Shown: positions 8,343 to 17,375 of the stretch, one piece after another | Layout of the letters: each line of letters opens with the position of its first letter | Position numbering within the stretch: position 1 is the first letter of the stretch | Source of the DNA: Vibrio algicola | GTDB taxonomy: Bacteria; Pseudomonadota; Gammaproteobacteria; Enterobacterales; Vibrionaceae | Assembly (NCBI RefSeq): GCF_009601765.2 | Contig: NZ_CP045699.1 | Coordinates: 1,240,001-1,304,000 of the forward strand | Length of the DNA: 64,000 bases | Reading direction: 5' to 3' | The notes under the pieces: model-generated | What the model saw: the letters and a program-made list of their open reading frames with translations, nothing else | What the model was told of the DNA's origin: nothing | Database searches by the model: none | Made by a program: the position numbers and the translations under genes

Positions 8343-9716
8343 TTAACGCCCTGCAAAGTTGAGTTGAGTTTCATCCGATTGCTTGTGTAACCAATGCAAA
8401 CGATGAGAAAGTAATACCGCAGCCGTAGAAAGGCCAACAATAATACCAACCCAAAACCCCGTCACCCCAAGTGGCTCAGGACTTAACCAATCGGTCATAC
8501 CAAGAATATAACCTAAAGGCATGCCCATTCCCCAATATGAAAATAAGGTGCGGCTAAAGATAGCGCTCATATCTTTGTAACCGCGTAGAGCACCCGCCGC
8601 TATAACCTGAATCGCATCAGTACATTGGTAGATAGCTGCCATTAACAATAAATGCATCGCAATAATGGTCACTTCTTTATTATCGGTATACAGGGTAATA
8701 ATCGCATCGCGGAAGATAATAGTAAGTGTGGCGGTAACAACGGCGGTAAATAAGCCAAATAATAAGCCTACGTGTGAAGAAATTCTTGCGCCTTCAACAC
8801 TGTGCTCACCCAATTGATGTCCCACTCGAATACTGACCGCCGCGCCAATACTCATAGGTAACATAAAAATTAACGATGAGAAGTTAATTGCTACTTGGTG
8901 CGCGGCAACAGTATTAGGCCCTAATGGCGCCACCATTAATGCCACGACCGCAAACAGGGTAACTTCAAAAAATAATGCCGCCGCAATTGGAAAACCCAAT
9001 CGGAATAAACGCTGTAATGAATGCAGGTTCGGTTTATGAAACTCAGTAAAAAGATGAATATTTTTAAACCGTTTTGCTTTTATGATGTAACCCAGCATTG
9101 CGACAAACATAAACCAATACACGATAGCAGTTGCCACGCCACAACCGACCGCACCAAGTTCGGGGGCACCGAATTTCCCGTAAACAAAGATCCAGTTTAG
9201 TGGCACGTTCAATAATAATCCCAAAAAACCTAAGAACATGGCCGGTTTTGTCAAAGATAAACCATCGGATAAACTGCGCAGTGTTTGGAAAAGTAAAAAC
9301 GCCGGCACCGCAAAGATCATGGCAAACATGTAACCATTGGTTTTGGCCGCCATCACAGGCTCAATATCCATCACATGCAATATATGACGGGTTTGAGACA
9401 GTACCAGAATAATCGGGATCGCAACCAAAAACGAAAGGTAAGCCCCTTGCTGAATTTCGTGGGCGATACGAGTCTGCCGTCCAGAGCCATTAAGCTGTGC
9501 CACCACTGGCACTAACGCCAACAATAATCCAATACCAAACAAAATAGAAGGCAGCCAAATGCTAGACGCGACAGCAACTGCGGCCATATCAGTCGCACTG
9601 ACGCCGCCCGCCATCACGGTATCAACAAATCCCATTCCTGTTTGAGCAACAGAAGCAAAGAGTACTGGGGTAGCAAGTTTCACCAGTATTGACGCTTCCT
9701 TACGGTAACGATGCAC
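8343..9716 (-). CDS. norM: MATE-family multidrug/Na+ antiporter NorM
   Basis: A 457-aa inner-membrane pump of the MATE family that extrudes cationic drugs and dyes in exchange for Na+. Its length and 12-helix pattern are those of NorM. It follows the Vibrio NorM sequence closely from the N-terminus (HRYRKEAS, ATPVLFASVAQTGMGFVDT) through ASSIWLPSILFG and GFPIAAALFFEVTLFAVVAL to the C-terminal LHWLHKQSDETQL. The conserved helix-1 acidic position (FVDTVMAG) is present. It is transcribed alone, convergent with the ligase gene. Confidence 0.94.
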   Translation of the reverse strand: MHRYRKEASILVKLATPVLFASVAQTGMGFVDTVMAGGVSATDMAAVAVASSIWLPSILFGIGLLLALVPVVAQLNGSGRQTRIAHEIQQGAYLSFLVAIPIILVLSQTRHILHVMDIEPVMAAKTNGYMFAMIFAVPAFLLFQTLRSLSDGLSLTKPAMFLGFLGLLLNVPLNWIFVYGKFGAPELGAVGCGVATAIVYWFMFVAMLGYIIKAKRFKNIHLFTEFHKPNLHSLQRLFRLGFPIAAALFFEVTLFAVVALMVAPLGPNTVAAHQVAINFSSLIFMLPMSIGAAVSIRVGHQLGEHSVEGARISSHVGLLFGLFTAVVTATLTIIFRDAIITLYTDNKEVTIIAMHLLLMAAIYQCTDAIQVIAAGALRGYKDMSAIFSRTLFSYWGMGMPLGYILGMTDWLSPEPLGVTGFWVGIIVGLSTAAVLLSHRLHWLHKQSDETQLNFAGR

Positions 9717-9801
9717 AATAACCCTTACTTAGTAAAATATTTGATGCCGATTATATAGTTAAGATATTAATTAGCGATATAAATATCAATAATTCCGCCA
9801 T

Positions 9802-9825
9802 AAAAAAAGCTCCTAAGGTAGGAGC
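9802..9825 (-). terminator. Rho-independent terminator of the CPXCG protein gene
   Basis: On the minus strand the stem GCTCC / GGAGC encloses a 7-nt loop and is followed by seven T. It lies about 105 nt after the stop of the CPXCG gene and upstream of norM. Confidence 0.65.
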
Positions 9826-9929
9826 AGTTATAGAGAATAGAACGTTTATGCGAACAGTAAGCTTTTTGCTATTTTAACGGATTAAGGTCGTGAGCACTTC
9901 GCCTGATGGCATGCGTACAGTCTAAAGAC

Positions 9930-10133
9930 TTAAAAGAAAGAATGGTCTTCATCACCAATAGTTAAATGGACGTTAGCAGTATTAGCATCAACTTTTAGTT
10001 CTAAATGGACGGCATGATTACAAGTAGGGCAATCATCGTAAAAATTCTGATCACCATTTGCTGCATCAATCGTTAACCTAATCAAATTCCCACAATGAGG
10101 ACAGGATACTTTTTTCTCTGTGTATTTTATCAT
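9930..10133 (-). CDS. CPXCG-motif cysteine-rich small protein
   Basis: A 67-aa protein with two CxxC knuckles (SCPHCG and DDCPTCN) about 30 residues apart, a layout typical of a small zinc-ribbon family of unknown function. The ATG at 10133 is chosen because GAGGA lies 5 nt upstream. The frame stays open upstream to 10196, but that extension lacks a ribosome site and the family lacks it. It has no signal peptide or membrane segment. The gene is followed by its own terminator. Function is not known. Confidence 0.82.
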   Translation of the reverse strand: MIKYTEKKVSCPHCGNLIRLTIDAANGDQNFYDDCPTCNHAVHLELKVDANTANVHLTIGDEDHSFF

Positions 10134-10506
10134 TGCTTTCCTCACTATACTTCTCGTGTAAATCGCGATGAGATGAACAGGGCTAATAATGACCAATCAA
10201 ACCAAAATTCGTTCTAATTGGTGTTAGTCATTCGTATTAACAGTTCATTCTTGAGTAGCTTTAATCATAACCTTGTAAGTTAGTTTATGGTTTAAAAAAA
10301 GCAAAAAGGTTGAATTAGGGCAAGCAAAATCAAGTGGCTTCAAAAAAATCGTGATCAAACAAGCAAATAACAATCACCTATAGTTTGCGTGAATATATAT
10401 CCTTGTTACTACCTATCATGCATTATGTAACATTCAATACTATCAATAGTAAAAAATAGACATCATTCACAATTAACTTTAAAGATATTTTTTGTTGACA
10501 ATTAAC
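10134..10506. other. Intergenic region, AT-rich, no gene seen
   Basis: This 373-bp gap lies between the CPXCG gene start and the end of the fructosamine-kinase-like gene. It should hold the CPXCG promoter. I see only a weak inverted repeat (ACCAA near 10201 with TTGGT near 10219) and AT-rich DNA. There is no convincing ORF, tRNA or strong terminator. Confidence 0.5.
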
Positions 10507-11379
10507 TCAATGTTTTTCAACCAGGAAGCTGGATATTGTATTATCACATTCTATTAGGTACTCACCGCCATATTGATTACACAAACACAGTAAGTAATAC
10601 AGTTGATAAACTGTCTTGCGTTGTTGATATCCGTTATCTAATGGAGAGAGAGCTTGATAGCCTTGCATGAAAGCAGCATTGGCTGGCCCATCATATTCCG
10701 CTATAGCTAGATCGTATTCACGATCGCCCCAGAAGCTAGAAGGGTCATAGCATAAAGGGCCCGCAAAGGATAAAGCCACATTGTGCCGGCTTAATGCGCC
10801 ATGCAATAAAGATGGGTTAGGTTGATGTCCTGCAAGTGAGAGTTTGACTTTCTGTACTATGGTCTCTATGTCGCCAAACTCAATGCCTTTTTCTTTTAAT
10901 AATTGTAATTGCCAGCCAATACGGTGTTCGGCAAAAAATAGGCACCATTTTTTATGCCATGCGTTTGGTTGTAGATTTAACCCTACATAAGTATCGGCAT
11001 CATAACCATAATCGCGTTGTTCGCCCCAGCAGTGCAAACGCGCAAGTTGCTGGCCTAATTGGTAAAAGTCAGCATCAAGTTGTAGTGGCTTAGTCACATA
11101 ATGGTTGAGGACCAAAAATGAATGGGTTTTGGTGGTGCCGCATAAAATAGGTTCAGGGACACATAAAGTGGCGGTGGCGTTTAAGGCTGATAAGTTTTCA
11201 AATTCTGCTTCAAACTTTGCCAGACAATTCCGTTCGTTAACCTTAATAAAATAACGTTGTTCGCCATCACCGATTAAGTAGCAACGGTTGGTCTCACCAT
11301 CATTAAGACGCTCTTTTTCCCTTAAGATAAATTCAAAAGAAAGCACATCCGAAAGTTGTTGTGTTATGGCTTGCCACAT
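10507..11379 (-). CDS. Fructosamine/ketosamine-3-kinase family protein with altered catalytic loop
   Basis: A 290-aa protein colinear with E. coli YniA and the fructosamine-3-kinase family, which phosphorylate protein-bound ketosamines for deglycation. It keeps the nucleotide-lysine strand (YFIKVN), the helix FFAEHRIGWQLQLL, and the metal-site block YDPSSFWGDREYDLA. The catalytic loop, normally HGDLWSGN, reads HGALSRHN, so the catalytic Asp is Ala. The Gly-rich part before the lysine strand is also divergent (NDGETNRCYLI). The frame is intact and full length. It may be a pseudokinase or a divergent enzyme. The gene stands alone. Confidence 0.8.
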   Translation of the reverse strand: MWQAITQQLSDVLSFEFILREKERLNDGETNRCYLIGDGEQRYFIKVNERNCLAKFEAEFENLSALNATATLCVPEPILCGTTKTHSFLVLNHYVTKPLQLDADFYQLGQQLARLHCWGEQRDYGYDADTYVGLNLQPNAWHKKWCLFFAEHRIGWQLQLLKEKGIEFGDIETIVQKVKLSLAGHQPNPSLLHGALSRHNVALSFAGPLCYDPSSFWGDREYDLAIAEYDGPANAAFMQGYQALSPLDNGYQQRKTVYQLYYLLCLCNQYGGEYLIECDNTISSFLVEKH

Positions 11380-11545
11380 AAGACCTCCTGACCGAAAACA
11401 GTTTGGTATTACCTTAGCTTAGCTTATGTTTACATTTAGAGAAGTGTTCCGCAAAAATAACAATTTTTATTCAAAAAACTCAAAAGCTCTTTGCCCTGCA
11501 TAGCGCTTGTGTTTAGTGTCTTAAGTTGGTTATGAGTTCCGTGTT

Positions 11546-12010
11546 TTACATCGTGGTGAGTCGGCGAAATTGCCAAAATACACTCGCCCAATAGGGGTTA
11601 TCAGTTCGAGAAATCATGACGCCTTTAGAAGAAGAAGCATGTAAGAATTTTTTATCGCCTAAGTAAAAACCTACATGACGTTGATTCCAGCCTGTTTTAA
11701 AGAAGATAAGATCGCCAAATGCAGCTTGTTCTTCTGGAATAGTGACACCTTGCTCACTTTGTAATTCAGTCGTTCTGGGTAAATTTAGCTGATATAAAGA
11801 CATCACAGTGACCTGCACAAAAGCAGAGCAATCAATGCCTGAACGAGTTTGGCCACCGAAGCGATAAGGGGTACCAACCCATTTATTATAAAGCGCAGAC
11901 AGATCCTTTGATTGAAGGTTAGTATGCGGTAAGGGGGGCGGCGGTGTCGATGCGCAGCCGGCAAGAATTAAAAACAACAAACTGATGATCAAGCGGAAAA
12001 ATATTGACAT
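11546..12010 (-). CDS. NlpC/P60-family lipoprotein, putative cell-wall endopeptidase
   Basis: A 154-aa lipoprotein precursor with a signal peptide and lipobox (LILAGC, Cys19), then a Pro-rich linker (STPPPPLPH) and a C40 peptidase domain. The catalytic Cys is in RSGIDCSAFVQ and the His in RHVGFYLGD. The substrate in relatives such as Spr/MepS and NlpC is the peptide of peptidoglycan (D-Glu-mDAP bond). Its location in the outer-membrane inner leaflet is inferred from the lipobox and a Ser at +2. It is monocistronic. Confidence 0.9.
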   Translation of the reverse strand: MSIFFRLIISLLFLILAGCASTPPPPLPHTNLQSKDLSALYNKWVGTPYRFGGQTRSGIDCSAFVQVTVMSLYQLNLPRTTELQSEQGVTIPEEQAAFGDLIFFKTGWNQRHVGFYLGDKKFLHASSSKGVMISRTDNPYWASVFWQFRRLTTM

Positions 12011-12215
12011 ATTGCATCCATAACAAAAGAGTAAACTTACTTTAAACGGTAAGTTGAGCGATTGGAAATAATCTTACTTATAATGAAGAATTAATGAGCA
12101 TTCAGTTGCTTATGCCTTTTAAATTGGTTTCCAATCACGGTTTGCGTCGCAACTTTATGCATAATATCGGTATTATAAATTTAAAAATTAGACTTAATAT
12201 TTTGGGAGAAAAGGG

Positions 12216-13142
12216 ATGTATTACGGTTTTGATGTAGGTGGAACCAAAATAGAATTTGGTGCGTTTAATGATGATTTAGAGCGAGTAGCGACCGAACGTA
12301 TGCCAACACCAGGTGATGATTACCAAGCATTACTGTTAACACTTTCAAGTTTGATAAAAAAATATGATCAGCAGTTTAACACAAAAGGCAGTATTGGTAT
12401 TGGTATTCCTGGAATGGAAAGTGTCGATGACGGCGCAGTATTAACCTCTAATGTTCCAGCGGCTAAAGGGCAATTTCTGCGTGCGGATCTGGAAGCTTTG
12501 GTGGATCGTCCAGTTAAAGTCGCCAATGATGCCAACTGTTTTGCTTTGTCTGAAGCATGGGATGAAGAACATCAAGGTCAAGAAGGGGTATTAGGCCTTA
12601 TTTTGGGTACGGGTTTTGGTGGTGGTATTGTTATCAATGGCCATGTAGTTTCAGGTCGCAGCCATGTTGCTGGTGAACTTGGTCATACCCGCATGCCATT
12701 AGATGCATGGTTATATTTACAAAATAGCTCAAGCGATAAAGAGGCGCCATTATTTGGCTGTGGTTGTGATAAACAAGGTTGTATTGATAATTACTTATCA
12801 GGCCGTGGTTTTGAGCAGCTTTATGAACATTATTACGGTGAACGTATTGCCGCCATTGAGCTGATAAAACAACAGGCGGCAGGTGAGCCAAAAGCGGTTG
12901 AGCATGTTGAACGTTTTATGGAGTTACTGGCCATTTGTTTCGGCAATATATTTACCGCTTTCGATCCTAACGTGGTGGTGCTGGGTGGTGGTTTATCAAA
13001 TTATGATCTTATTTACTCGGAAATGCCGAAACGTATTCCAAAGCACTTATTGTCGATTGGTAAAATGCCTAAGATCCTTAAGGCCAAACATGGCGATTCA
13101 GGTGGCGTACGTGGCGCGGCATTCCTTAATATTGAATGTTAA
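12216..13142 (+). CDS. nagK: N-acetyl-D-glucosamine kinase NagK
   Basis: A 308-aa ROK-family sugar kinase that phosphorylates GlcNAc from chitin or peptidoglycan turnover. It has the N-terminal phosphate loop [10 protein letters not shown], the sugar-binding E-LGHTRMP block, the zinc motif [18 protein letters not shown] and a C-terminal VLGGGLSN loop. Its length and motifs agree with E. coli NagK (303 aa). The start ATG at 12216 follows TGGGAG by a normal spacing. It is monocistronic and followed by a strong terminator. Use of chitin-derived GlcNAc would fit a marine vibrio (inference). Confidence 0.93.
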   Translation: MYYGFDVGGTKIEFGAFNDDLERVATERMPTPGDDYQALLLTLSSLIKKYDQQFNTKGSIGIGIPGMESVDDGAVLTSNVPAAKGQFLRADLEALVDRPVKVANDANCFALSEAWDEEHQGQEGVLGLILGTGFGGGIVINGHVVSGRSHVAGELGHTRMPLDAWLYLQNSSSDKEAPLFGCGCDKQGCIDNYLSGRGFEQLYEHYYGERIAAIELIKQQAAGEPKAVEHVERFMELLAICFGNIFTAFDPNVVVLGGGLSNYDLIYSEMPKRIPKHLLSIGKMPKILKAKHGDSGGVRGAAFLNIEC

Positions 13143-13258
13143 TCAATGCCACTTATAGCAATTGTAGTCACGACTTGGTGAGCTAATTACTTTGATTGGC
13201 ATTGATTGACATTAAAGTGTAATAGGCCATAAATCATTGCAATAGTTACTATGACAAA

Positions 13259-13293
13259 TAAAAACGCACATCGGGTTGATGTGCGTTTTTCTA
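13259..13293 (+). terminator. Rho-independent terminator after nagK
   Basis: The stem AAAACGCACATC / GATGTGCGTTTT with a 5-nt loop is followed by T residues, about 120 nt after the nagK stop. Confidence 0.85.
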
Positions 13294-13323
13294 TCTGCAG
13301 GGAATGATCATTAATCGCGGGTT

Positions 13324-13472
13324 ATACCAATTCCATTTAATATTTGATCAATTTGAATACGCCGAAAAGACGCTGAACCGTCCTAGGTCGCTTGAGAAAA
13401 GACCATCTCTAGCCTTTGACACTTTTCCTATACTCAATTTTGGACGATCATTAAATTTATGGAATTGGTCTA
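13324..13472. repeat. Short inverted-repeat element (MITE-like), about 147 bp
   Basis: Perfect 11-bp terminal inverted repeats, ACCAATTCCAT at 13326-13336 and ATGGAATTGGT at 13459-13469, bound a 144-bp AT-rich stretch without a plausible gene. Similarity continues imperfectly inward (TTAATATTTGATCA against the mirror of TGATCATTAAATTT), and TAT occurs just outside both ends. The right end coincides with the DUF2960 stop codon. The shape suits a non-autonomous mobile repeat, but no second copy is in the window. Confidence 0.5.
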
Positions 13473-13742
13473 TTCTGCTTTCTTTTTCTTGCCAATGCCG
13501 ACATTTTCTTTTGGCAGTAACGCAATTTTACCAAAGCCAAGCTTGGCAAAATGCGCATCACGAAAGTTACGCACTGTTTTGGTATCTGAAACGGCTTCTA
13601 GCGACAATTCCATTTTTAAATACTCTTTAATGTCGATGCCTTCATGCGCAGCAACGGCCTCTTGAATGCTGTGAAATTCACGATAGCTAAACGCTAATGT
13701 TTTAGCTTCGTTTTTATAAGTGTAAGTAATAGTGCGAGACAT
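13470..13742 (-). CDS. DUF2960 family protein
   Basis: A 90-aa cytoplasmic protein matching the DUF2960 family known from Vibrionaceae and relatives: an N-terminal RTITYTYKNEAKTLAFSY strand region, a helix around EAVAAHEGIDIKEYLKME, and the conserved core RNFRDAHFAKLGFGKI. The C-terminus is Lys-rich (GIGKKKKAE). Function is unknown. The stop codon lies exactly at the edge of a short inverted-repeat element, so the last residues may have been set by that insertion. It has no membrane or signal segment. Confidence 0.82.
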   Translation of the reverse strand: MSRTITYTYKNEAKTLAFSYREFHSIQEAVAAHEGIDIKEYLKMELSLEAVSDTKTVRNFRDAHFAKLGFGKIALLPKENVGIGKKKKAE

Positions 13743-13790
13743 AAGACCTCAGTCAAAATAGGGCTGAATTTTCAGGGAGTATAATACGAG

Positions 13791-13842
13791 AGAAACCCAA
13801 TACCAAGCTTATTACTAGAAAGTGCTTAGGTATTGGGTTTCT
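13791..13842. terminator. Long hairpin after the MscS gene, probable terminator
   Basis: A perfect 14-bp stem AGAAACCCAATACC / GGTATTGGGTTTCT with a 24-nt loop lies 22 nt past the end of the MscS gene and upstream of DUF2960. A T-rich tract follows on the plus strand but not on the minus, so termination of the minus-strand operon is probable rather than certain. Confidence 0.55.
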
Positions 13843-13863
13843 TTTAATTCTCGTCACTGAGTG

Positions 13864-14754
13864 TTAATTACTCGAGGATGAGCGCACCGCAATTTGTGGC
13901 GGTTGAATATTATGTTTTTTGAATTCTTTCATTACTCGTAAAGTAATATCGGTTTCAAACAGCTTTTCATAAACCGTATCGACCACATAAGCCTTGCAAG
14001 TGAGTTTGATCGCTAGGTAATTATCGGCCATTTCTTGATTCACCAATACTACCACCGGCTGAGGTAGGTGGATGTAACGACTCGAAGATGCCGCTTCTTG
14101 AATAAGGTTACGGGCCAAAAGCAAATCTTGATCCATACCAATATAAAATGGAATAACACACTGCATATCGAGTGCACCATAGTTGCCACTCATGGTGACT
14201 TCACTTAAAAACTTATTATTAGGAATAGTAATAATATCATCAGTTAAGGTACGCATACGCACAGAACGCAAACCTATGGTAATAATATCGCCATAATTCC
14301 CTTCAAACGTGACGCGGTCACCAACCTGAAAAGGGCGGTCAATCATAACCGTTAAACCGGCAATAAACGAAGCCGCCAAATCCTTTAATGCAAAACCAAT
14401 CGATACCGCTAGCGTGCCGCCTATCAGAGTCAATATTTGTTCATTGATGCGAAAACTCATCATAAATACCGCAATACCTGCGGTCATATAGACAAAAAAT
14501 TGGAAGAAAGAGAGCAGTTTTTGCATGATCATCCGATACTGCACAAACTGACTACTAAACGTCTCTACCAGTTTATTGGTAAAGCGTAGCAGCACCCATG
14601 CTGCAAGAATGACCAGGAATGAAAAAAGAACACCGCCCCAACGTACTAGGTTAGTAAATTGAGCAATATTCTCCAGATGGTCATCTGTAGTTTCTGCCGC
14701 GAAAGCAGCACCATTGACCATAAATAATAAAACAAAGATAAAGAGTTTTTTCAT
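13864..14754 (-). CDS. Mechanosensitive channel of the MscS family
   Basis: A 296-aa MscS-type channel. After a cleavable-looking signal peptide (residues 1-19, ending AFA) come three membrane helices at about 38-57, 84-104 and 108-130. The pore helix TLAVSIGFALKDLAASFIAGL is followed by the hallmark DRPFQVGDRVTFEG of the MscS beta domain, then the C-terminal alpha/beta domain. MscS channels release solutes on hypo-osmotic shock. Its ATG is only 1 nt past the stop of the upstream membrane ATPase gene, so the two are translationally coupled and probably work together (inference). Confidence 0.92.
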   Translation of the reverse strand: MKKLFIFVLLFMVNGAAFAAETTDDHLENIAQFTNLVRWGGVLFSFLVILAAWVLLRFTNKLVETFSSQFVQYRMIMQKLLSFFQFFVYMTAGIAVFMMSFRINEQILTLIGGTLAVSIGFALKDLAASFIAGLTVMIDRPFQVGDRVTFEGNYGDIITIGLRSVRMRTLTDDIITIPNNKFLSEVTMSGNYGALDMQCVIPFYIGMDQDLLLARNLIQEAASSSRYIHLPQPVVVLVNQEMADNYLAIKLTCKAYVVDTVYEKLFETDITLRVMKEFKKHNIQPPQIAVRSSSSN

Positions 14755-14755
14755 G

Positions 14756-17107
14756 TTACTTCACCAATAAATGCTGACGATGCAGGGCGTTAGTTATGTA
14801 TCGATACCAATGATCGGATATTTTTGCTTTTTCATCAGACCATTCAATATAGCCACGGCTTTCAAAAAAGCGCAACGTGCCAATAACTTCGGGGATGGTT
14901 AGTTGGGTACATTCAGATAACTCTTCAGGTGTCGATATTTCCAACTGCACAATTGAGCGTAGAATTGCCAACATAGGTTTTGGCATTTTTTCGAGTTCTT
15001 CTGCTTCTGGCGCTTGGAACAGACGAACAACAACCTCATTGGTTTTTTGATCTTGTCGTAACGATAATCTAAAGAAGCGCAGGGCAACCGTCGGGTTACC
15101 ATCAGAATAATGCCAAAGTATTCGGTAAAATCCTCGTCTAGCACGTTCTTCTTCGGATAAATCATCTTGATCCCATTGTTTGGGAAGATTTAAATCACCA
15201 AACGAAACAGGGTTTTCAATCTCATGATTTAAACGAGTATCCAATAACTGGGATATTTGCGTTTCAGTCCAACGCGGCATAAATACCACTAAATCAAACA
15301 GAAGTCGTTCACCACGCGCTCTATCCACAAAACGCCAACTGGATTTTTCGATCGCCATCATTATGCGATGATTCTTTTTAGAACGACGCATTAAATTGGT
15401 AAACTTCATTAAACCGGTTAATCCACCCACCATAGGTTTAACCAAGCGCTGGGCATTATCCACCGCAATTAAGTAACAGGTTTCACTTTTGCGTAAATAT
15501 CCCAAGATCTGAATATCCGTTGATTCTCGGCTTAACCCTAGTTGTTCAGCTAATTCAGCCATCAATTCACTGTAACCGGCATTAGGGCAGTTTAAGTAAA
15601 TTGGTTGAGCATTATTGACTCTATATAAAACCTGCTTGAGTAAGGTTGTGGTTCCAATGCCTCGTTCGCCCGAGATAACACACATAGCAGGGCTATCCGA
15701 CAAAATATATTTAGACAGTTGCTTGATCTCATCAGCGGCATAACTAATCAGTTCACTATCTTCTTTACCCGGCAAAATATAATTATATATATCATCACCT
15801 TTTAATTTTACTAAATTGGTATTTTGCCCGCCATTATCATTTTGTTTAGCCACTTCGATTCTAAATAAGTAGGCCAGAGCTTGACTAAAAAAGGCATATT
15901 GTGAAAGGGCTGCGATGGCAAATTGTTTTAAATTACGGGATATAATCCAAAAGGTCATGATCGCCGCACAAACAGTAGAAAGCCCAAATTTATCCTTGTT
16001 GCTGATCGCCCAGCGAGCCCATACAGGGTGATCCAATTTTTGATGATTTTGACTAAATACATAAGGTTTCCACTTACGCAAAACCAATATGGTGATTAAA
16101 ATAAACCATAAGAATAATAGGCTTGATACCCAATTATAAATAGTCCCTTCACCAATGGTGGTTTGGGCAATTTGTAAAATCACTCCTGCACCAATGGCAC
16201 TCCAAACATAATAACGAATGGTCGATAAGCGGATAGTGGTAATTTCTTTAGTCGTATTGCGGCTGTTTCGATAAGCAAACTCTAAAATGAATTTAACCGC
16301 AATTGAGCCGCCTAAAATCCACCAAGTGAAAATATCGAGGAATTTGACATGTTGCAAACTTGGTAATGTGGCAAGAATATCCAAAGATATAGTTATAGCA
16401 ATCAACCAAGCAATAGGGCGGTTTGCTTTACTGATATACCAAATAAAGCGTACCAGTAATGTGGGTTTTGAGGCTGTTTCTAAATTGGTTTGACGGAACT
16501 GTTTAATAATGTTGTTACTATTACGTAGCCACCAAGTCAGCGCTAAATAGACAAGAAATAATTTGACCAACATGGCAATGACAGGAACAGGGGAAATAGT
16601 CAGATCTTTTAAAAATGCTTTAAAACTTTGATATTGAAAAAAGATAAGGTATTGAGTATTCAGCTGAGTTAGATGTAGTTCAGCTTTAAACTGAGTCACA
16701 CCATAAGGACCAAACCCAGTAAGCTTTTGTTGAACATTTCTATTGGCGAGTTTAAGTAACCGTTGCTTAGATTGGCTAAAACTGTGTAATGATAAATAAT
16801 ACTCTTGAACTTCAACCCAAGTCGATTTATCGCCATGACGTCGGTATTGAGTTAACGTTTGCTCAAACTCACCGGTTCCATGATCGATTTGGTACAGTGT
16901 GGCCGATAATAATTCATCGACTTTTTGATGATCACTGGCCGACATAAATAACCGCTCTGGAAGCGCTTCAACATCTTCTGCAATGTGTTTCGCTGCTGAT
17001 GAAACCTCCGGTTGCTTATCTGAAGTAGGAGTTGGATTCCATTCAGCGTGTACCGCAAATGAGGATACCATCAAGATTAGACAAAGAAAACGGTAACATT
17101 TACCCAT
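14756..17107 (-). CDS. Membrane-anchored AAA/STAND-like ATPase with winged-helix C-terminus, partner of MscS channel
   Basis: A 783-aa protein of unknown function. A signal peptide (residues 1-21, AVHAEW) supports the ATG at 17107 over longer in-frame starts. Residues 22-170 are a helical periplasmic region. About six hydrophobic segments span 174-410. A cytoplasmic P-loop domain covers about 440-690, and residues 707-775 resemble a winged helix. The Walker A loop (480-488) reads GERGIGTTT, with Thr486 where the lysine should be. Walker B is YLIAVDNAQ (Asp550), followed by an MMAIE strand. It is coupled to the MscS gene by 1 nt. I cannot name it; a nucleotide-controlled regulator of the channel is one possibility, an inactive ATPase scaffold another. 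Confidence 0.8.
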   Translation of the reverse strand: MGKCYRFLCLILMVSSFAVHAEWNPTPTSDKQPEVSSAAKHIAEDVEALPERLFMSASDHQKVDELLSATLYQIDHGTGEFEQTLTQYRRHGDKSTWVEVQEYYLSLHSFSQSKQRLLKLANRNVQQKLTGFGPYGVTQFKAELHLTQLNTQYLIFFQYQSFKAFLKDLTISPVPVIAMLVKLFLVYLALTWWLRNSNNIIKQFRQTNLETASKPTLLVRFIWYISKANRPIAWLIAITISLDILATLPSLQHVKFLDIFTWWILGGSIAVKFILEFAYRNSRNTTKEITTIRLSTIRYYVWSAIGAGVILQIAQTTIGEGTIYNWVSSLLFLWFILITILVLRKWKPYVFSQNHQKLDHPVWARWAISNKDKFGLSTVCAAIMTFWIISRNLKQFAIAALSQYAFFSQALAYLFRIEVAKQNDNGGQNTNLVKLKGDDIYNYILPGKEDSELISYAADEIKQLSKYILSDSPAMCVISGERGIGTTTLLKQVLYRVNNAQPIYLNCPNAGYSELMAELAEQLGLSRESTDIQILGYLRKSETCYLIAVDNAQRLVKPMVGGLTGLMKFTNLMRRSKKNHRIMMAIEKSSWRFVDRARGERLLFDLVVFMPRWTETQISQLLDTRLNHEIENPVSFGDLNLPKQWDQDDLSEEERARRGFYRILWHYSDGNPTVALRFFRLSLRQDQKTNEVVVRLFQAPEAEELEKMPKPMLAILRSIVQLEISTPEELSECTQLTIPEVIGTLRFFESRGYIEWSDEKAKISDHWYRYITNALHRQHLLVK

Positions 17108-17375
17108 AAAATTCACTTTTAAATGGTTGATAGAACAAGTATTTAATCTAGATAATATACTATATTCAAATAACTTTGGTATATAGATGATAATCATAGT
17201 CGTAATTTATCGCGGAATAGCTACTTTTAGCTCAAACAGCCACTCAGCTCACGTTGAGAAGATCATAAATATGAGAAATAGGACTCAGAGATCAAAACAG
17301 TGTTGTTATCCTCATAATAAAAGAGGTAAATTAGATCCAGTTTAAGGTCGAACGGCACATTTTAAAGGACAGAGC

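Noticed and set aside
13304..13630. 108-codon plus-strand frame across the inverted repeat and DUF2960
   Set aside because: It runs antisense to DUF2960 and starts in the repeat; no family or ribosome site supports it.
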